Below, piece by piece: positions 5,301-6,487 of a DNA stretch of 6,487 nucleotides. The position numbers and the translations under genes are program-made. Under the pieces are notes generated by a model that was given only the letters and a program-made list of their open reading frames with translations, was not told the DNA's origin and did not search any database. Position 1 is the stretch's first letter. Every line of letters begins with the position of its first letter. This DNA comes from Gammaproteobacteria bacterium (lineage in GTDB: Bacteria > Pseudomonadota > Gammaproteobacteria > DSM-19610), in contig JAUXDG010000160.1 in NCBI GenBank assembly GCA_030618475.1, positions 1 to 6,487 on the forward strand, read 5' to 3'.

Positions 5301-5975
5301 ATGTTAATTGTCATCCCCGGGGTTCTGGACGCCAAACAACTGCAGCAGGTTCGTTCACTGCTCGAAACCGGCCACTTTGTCGATGGCCGTTTATCCGCAG
5401 GTAAAACGGCAAAGCGCGTCAAGAATAACGAAGAACTGCACACCAGTGCCAGCCAGATGGAACGACTGAACAAACTGGTCATGGGTACTCTGCTGCAAAA
5501 CCCGACCTATCAGGCGGCCGCGATGCCCTGCCGGGTTGCCACACCCTACTATGCCCGTTACACGCAAGGCATGAGCTATGGTGACCATGTCGATGACCCC
5601 GTGATGGGCCCACCCGGTGGCCAATACCGTTCTGATGTATCTACCACCGTGTTCCTGAACCAGCCGGATCAGTACCAGGGTGGTGAACTTGTCATCCGCA
5701 CTTCATTCGGCGATCAAAGCCTCAAACTGTCTGCCGGTGATGCTGTGGCTTATCCATCATCCAGCCTGCATCACATCAATGAAGTGACATCCGGCGAACG
5801 CCTGGTTGCCGTAACCTGGACGCAGAGCATGCTCCGCGACCCACAGCAGCGTGAGCTTCTGTTTCAGCTATACCAGGCTCGGGAAAGCCTGTTACAAAGC
5901 CAGCCCGATGCGGATGCAACCACACAGATAGACCATGTTTATGTCAACCTGGTGCGCATGTGGTCAGAAATTTAA
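5301..5975 (+). CDS. piuC: PKHD-type Fe(II)/2OG hydroxylase, YbiX/PiuC family (224 aa)
   Basis: Iron- and 2-oxoglutarate-dependent hydroxylase. Family members are often next to TonB-dependent siderophore receptors (piuC with piuA, ybiX with fiu) and are iron-regulated; the true substrate is unsettled. Matches to E. coli YbiX as I recall it include FVDGRLSAG (26-34), RVKNNEEL (39-46), YPSSSLHHI (151-159), TWTQSMLRD (172-180) and the C-terminal WSEI. The iron ligands are H96 and D98 (GDHVDD) and H157, with R167 as the 2OG-binding Arg, the spacing expected for the family. The start is ATG 5301, preceded by AGGAAG at 5291-5296. The frame is open upstream to 5064, but that extension lies over the divergent 106-aa gene and is rejected; 224 aa matches the family length. 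No TonB receptor and no clear Fur box are visible nearby, which is unlike the classic context. Confidence 0.95.
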   Translation: MLIVIPGVLDAKQLQQVRSLLETGHFVDGRLSAGKTAKRVKNNEELHTSASQMERLNKLVMGTLLQNPTYQAAAMPCRVATPYYARYTQGMSYGDHVDDPVMGPPGGQYRSDVSTTVFLNQPDQYQGGELVIRTSFGDQSLKLSAGDAVAYPSSSLHHINEVTSGERLVAVTWTQSMLRDPQQRELLFQLYQARESLLQSQPDADATTQIDHVYVNLVRMWSEI

Positions 5976-5980
5976 ATAAA

Positions 5981-6013
5981 AAACGGGCCGAGTGTTTACA
6001 CATCGGCCCGTTT
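5981..6013. terminator. Bidirectional intrinsic terminator between convergent genes
   Basis: An 11-bp perfect stem, AAACGGGCCGA (5981-5991) with TCGGCCCGTTT (6003-6013), encloses an 11-nt loop. On the minus strand the stem is followed by a T-rich tract (TTTTTTATTT), making a strong terminator for the 67-aa gene, which ends 20 nt before it. On the plus strand only TTT follows, so it would be a weaker terminator for the hydroxylase gene, whose stop is 5 nt before the stem. Confidence 0.9.
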
Positions 6014-6033
6014 GGCATTACACAGATTAAAGC

Positions 6034-6237
6034 TTAGCGGTGCGAACCTTTCTCTGCGTGGGCCGTGTCGATAAGTTTGTTGGCCAGCTCCGAGTACTCC
6101 TGACGGTAGTTGTGCAACTCGTGGCCTTCGCCGGCGGTAAAATACTCTTCCTGAGTAACGCCGTTTTTATGTTCATACTCGATGAACTTTTTCTGCATTT
6201 CCAGCATTTTCTTGATCATCTCTTGCTTGTCGCTCAT
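6034..6237 (-). CDS. Small hypothetical protein (67 aa)
   Basis: I do not recognise the family. The ATG at 6237 is preceded by an excellent GGAGG with a 7-nt spacer, and the gene ends 20 nt before a strong terminator, so a short well-expressed transcript is likely. The protein is highly charged. It has a Met/Lys-rich N-terminal helix (MIKKMLEMQKKFIEYEHKNG, residues 7-26), a middle loop with TQEEYFTAGEGHEL, and a second helix (YRQEYSELANKLIDTAHAEKG). No membrane segment, signal peptide or Cys is present. The two-helix amphipathic layout would suit a small coiled-coil or partner-binding protein, but this is inference. The upstream region contains a hairpin (6275-6294) and a TAATAT that could be a -10. 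Confidence 0.85.
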   Translation of the reverse strand: MSDKQEMIKKMLEMQKKFIEYEHKNGVTQEEYFTAGEGHELHNYRQEYSELANKLIDTAHAEKGSHR

Positions 6238-6274
6238 GGTTTTGCCTCCAAAGCGTTCAAATCAAACGGTCACA

Positions 6275-6294
6275 CGCCGCACACGAATGCGGCG
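6275..6294 (-). promoter_or_regulatory. Leader hairpin upstream of the 67-aa gene
   Basis: CGCCGCA (6275-6281) pairs perfectly with TGCGGCG (6288-6294) around a 6-nt loop, 38-57 nt upstream of the 67-aa gene's ATG. A TAATAT (minus strand, 6304-6299) sits just upstream of it and could be a -10 element, but no good -35 is seen. The hairpin could be part of a 5' leader, a protein-binding palindrome or a weak terminator for the gene further right; it lacks a clean T-tract. Confidence 0.35.
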
Positions 6295-6338
6295 AACTAT
6301 ATTACGGGTTGCTAATCCAGGCCATATCCCCAATGGGA

Positions 6339-6358
6339 GCCCTGTCCACGAGCAGGGC
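6339..6358 (-). other. Small hairpin after the right-edge gene
   Basis: GCCCTG (6339-6344) pairs with CAGGGC (6353-6358), leaving an 8-nt loop. On the minus strand it begins 8 nt after the stop of the truncated right-edge gene. No T-tract follows, so it is a poor intrinsic terminator and may only be an RNA 3'-end structure. Confidence 0.3.
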
Positions 6359-6366
6359 AATAAACC

Positions 6367-6487
6367 TCAGTACCCGCCTTTGCGCGTACTCTGTGGTAAT
6401 CCAGCGATCTTACGGCCCTGCTTGCTGGGCATACCCGGGAACAATGTATACATGTCCTTGCTGGTCGTCTTGGAGCCCCATTTTTTA
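6367..6487 (-). CDS. C-terminal fragment of an unidentified basic-tailed protein (5' end outside window)
   Basis: The last 40 codons of a minus-strand frame end in TGA at 6369-6367. The peptide starts KKWGSKTTSKDMYTLFPG, continues MPSKQGRKIAGLP and ends QSTRKGGY. Codon usage and the Gly/Lys/Arg-rich conserved-looking tail suggest a true gene end rather than noise. The positive tail might contact nucleic acid, but the fragment is too short to name. It lies upstream of the 67-aa gene in the same direction, with 129 bp between them containing two hairpins, so it is probably a separate transcription unit. Confidence 0.65.
   Translation of the reverse strand, partial: KKWGSKTTSKDMYTLFPGMPSKQGRKIAGLPQSTRKGGY

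Noticed and set aside
6040..6315. Plus-strand frame of 91 codons at the right
   Set aside because: Antisense to the 67-aa gene, which has a consensus ribosome binding site and terminator.

Overview
The window reads as an ordinary stretch of bacterial chromosome, most likely from a gammaproteobacterium (possibly a Chromatiales-like or other environmental lineage). That rests on moderately high G+C, tight gene packing, a secretion-type ExeA/GspA-like ATPase, a YbiX/PiuC-type hydroxylase whose C-terminus closely resembles E. coli YbiX, and a dispersed-looking palindromic intergenic element. Species cannot be assigned by eye. I see no rRNA, tRNA, CRISPR array, transposase or phage gene.

Left part (1-2530, minus strand). 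A 218-aa all-helical protein of unknown function is followed 109 bp later by an ExeA/MshM-type AAA ATPase. The ATPase has its Walker motifs near residues 50-58 and 125-132, one transmembrane helix at about 408-433, and then a strongly charged 20-residue tandem repeat encoded by a 60-bp DNA repeat. The gene runs off the left edge, so its C-terminal domain is not visible.

Middle (2554-4963, plus strand). Divergent from the 218-aa gene, with only 23 bp between the two annotated starts, lies a 356-aa conserved soluble protein of unknown function. A 269-bp gap follows. It holds a 23-bp perfect inverted repeat around a nested hairpin, probably a REP/MITE-like dispersed element, and possibly a promoter at its right edge. 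Next come a prolyl-4-hydroxylase-like 2OG-Fe(II) oxygenase and, 2 bp later, a GNAT acetyltransferase, probably co-transcribed.

Right part (4944-6487). A 106-aa unknown protein on the minus strand overlaps the GNAT tail by 20 bp. It is divergent, across 36 bp, from a second Fe(II)/2OG oxygenase, the PKHD-type YbiX/PiuC homologue. A bidirectional-looking hairpin terminator separates that gene from a convergent 67-aa unknown protein with a very good ribosome binding site. The right edge holds the last 40 codons of another minus-strand gene with a basic C-terminus.

The genes do not form one obvious pathway. The main points of interest are the repeat-bearing ATPase, the palindromic element, and two unrelated-looking Fe(II)/2OG hydroxylases within about 2 kb of each other, accompanied by a GNAT enzyme and small conserved-looking unknowns.
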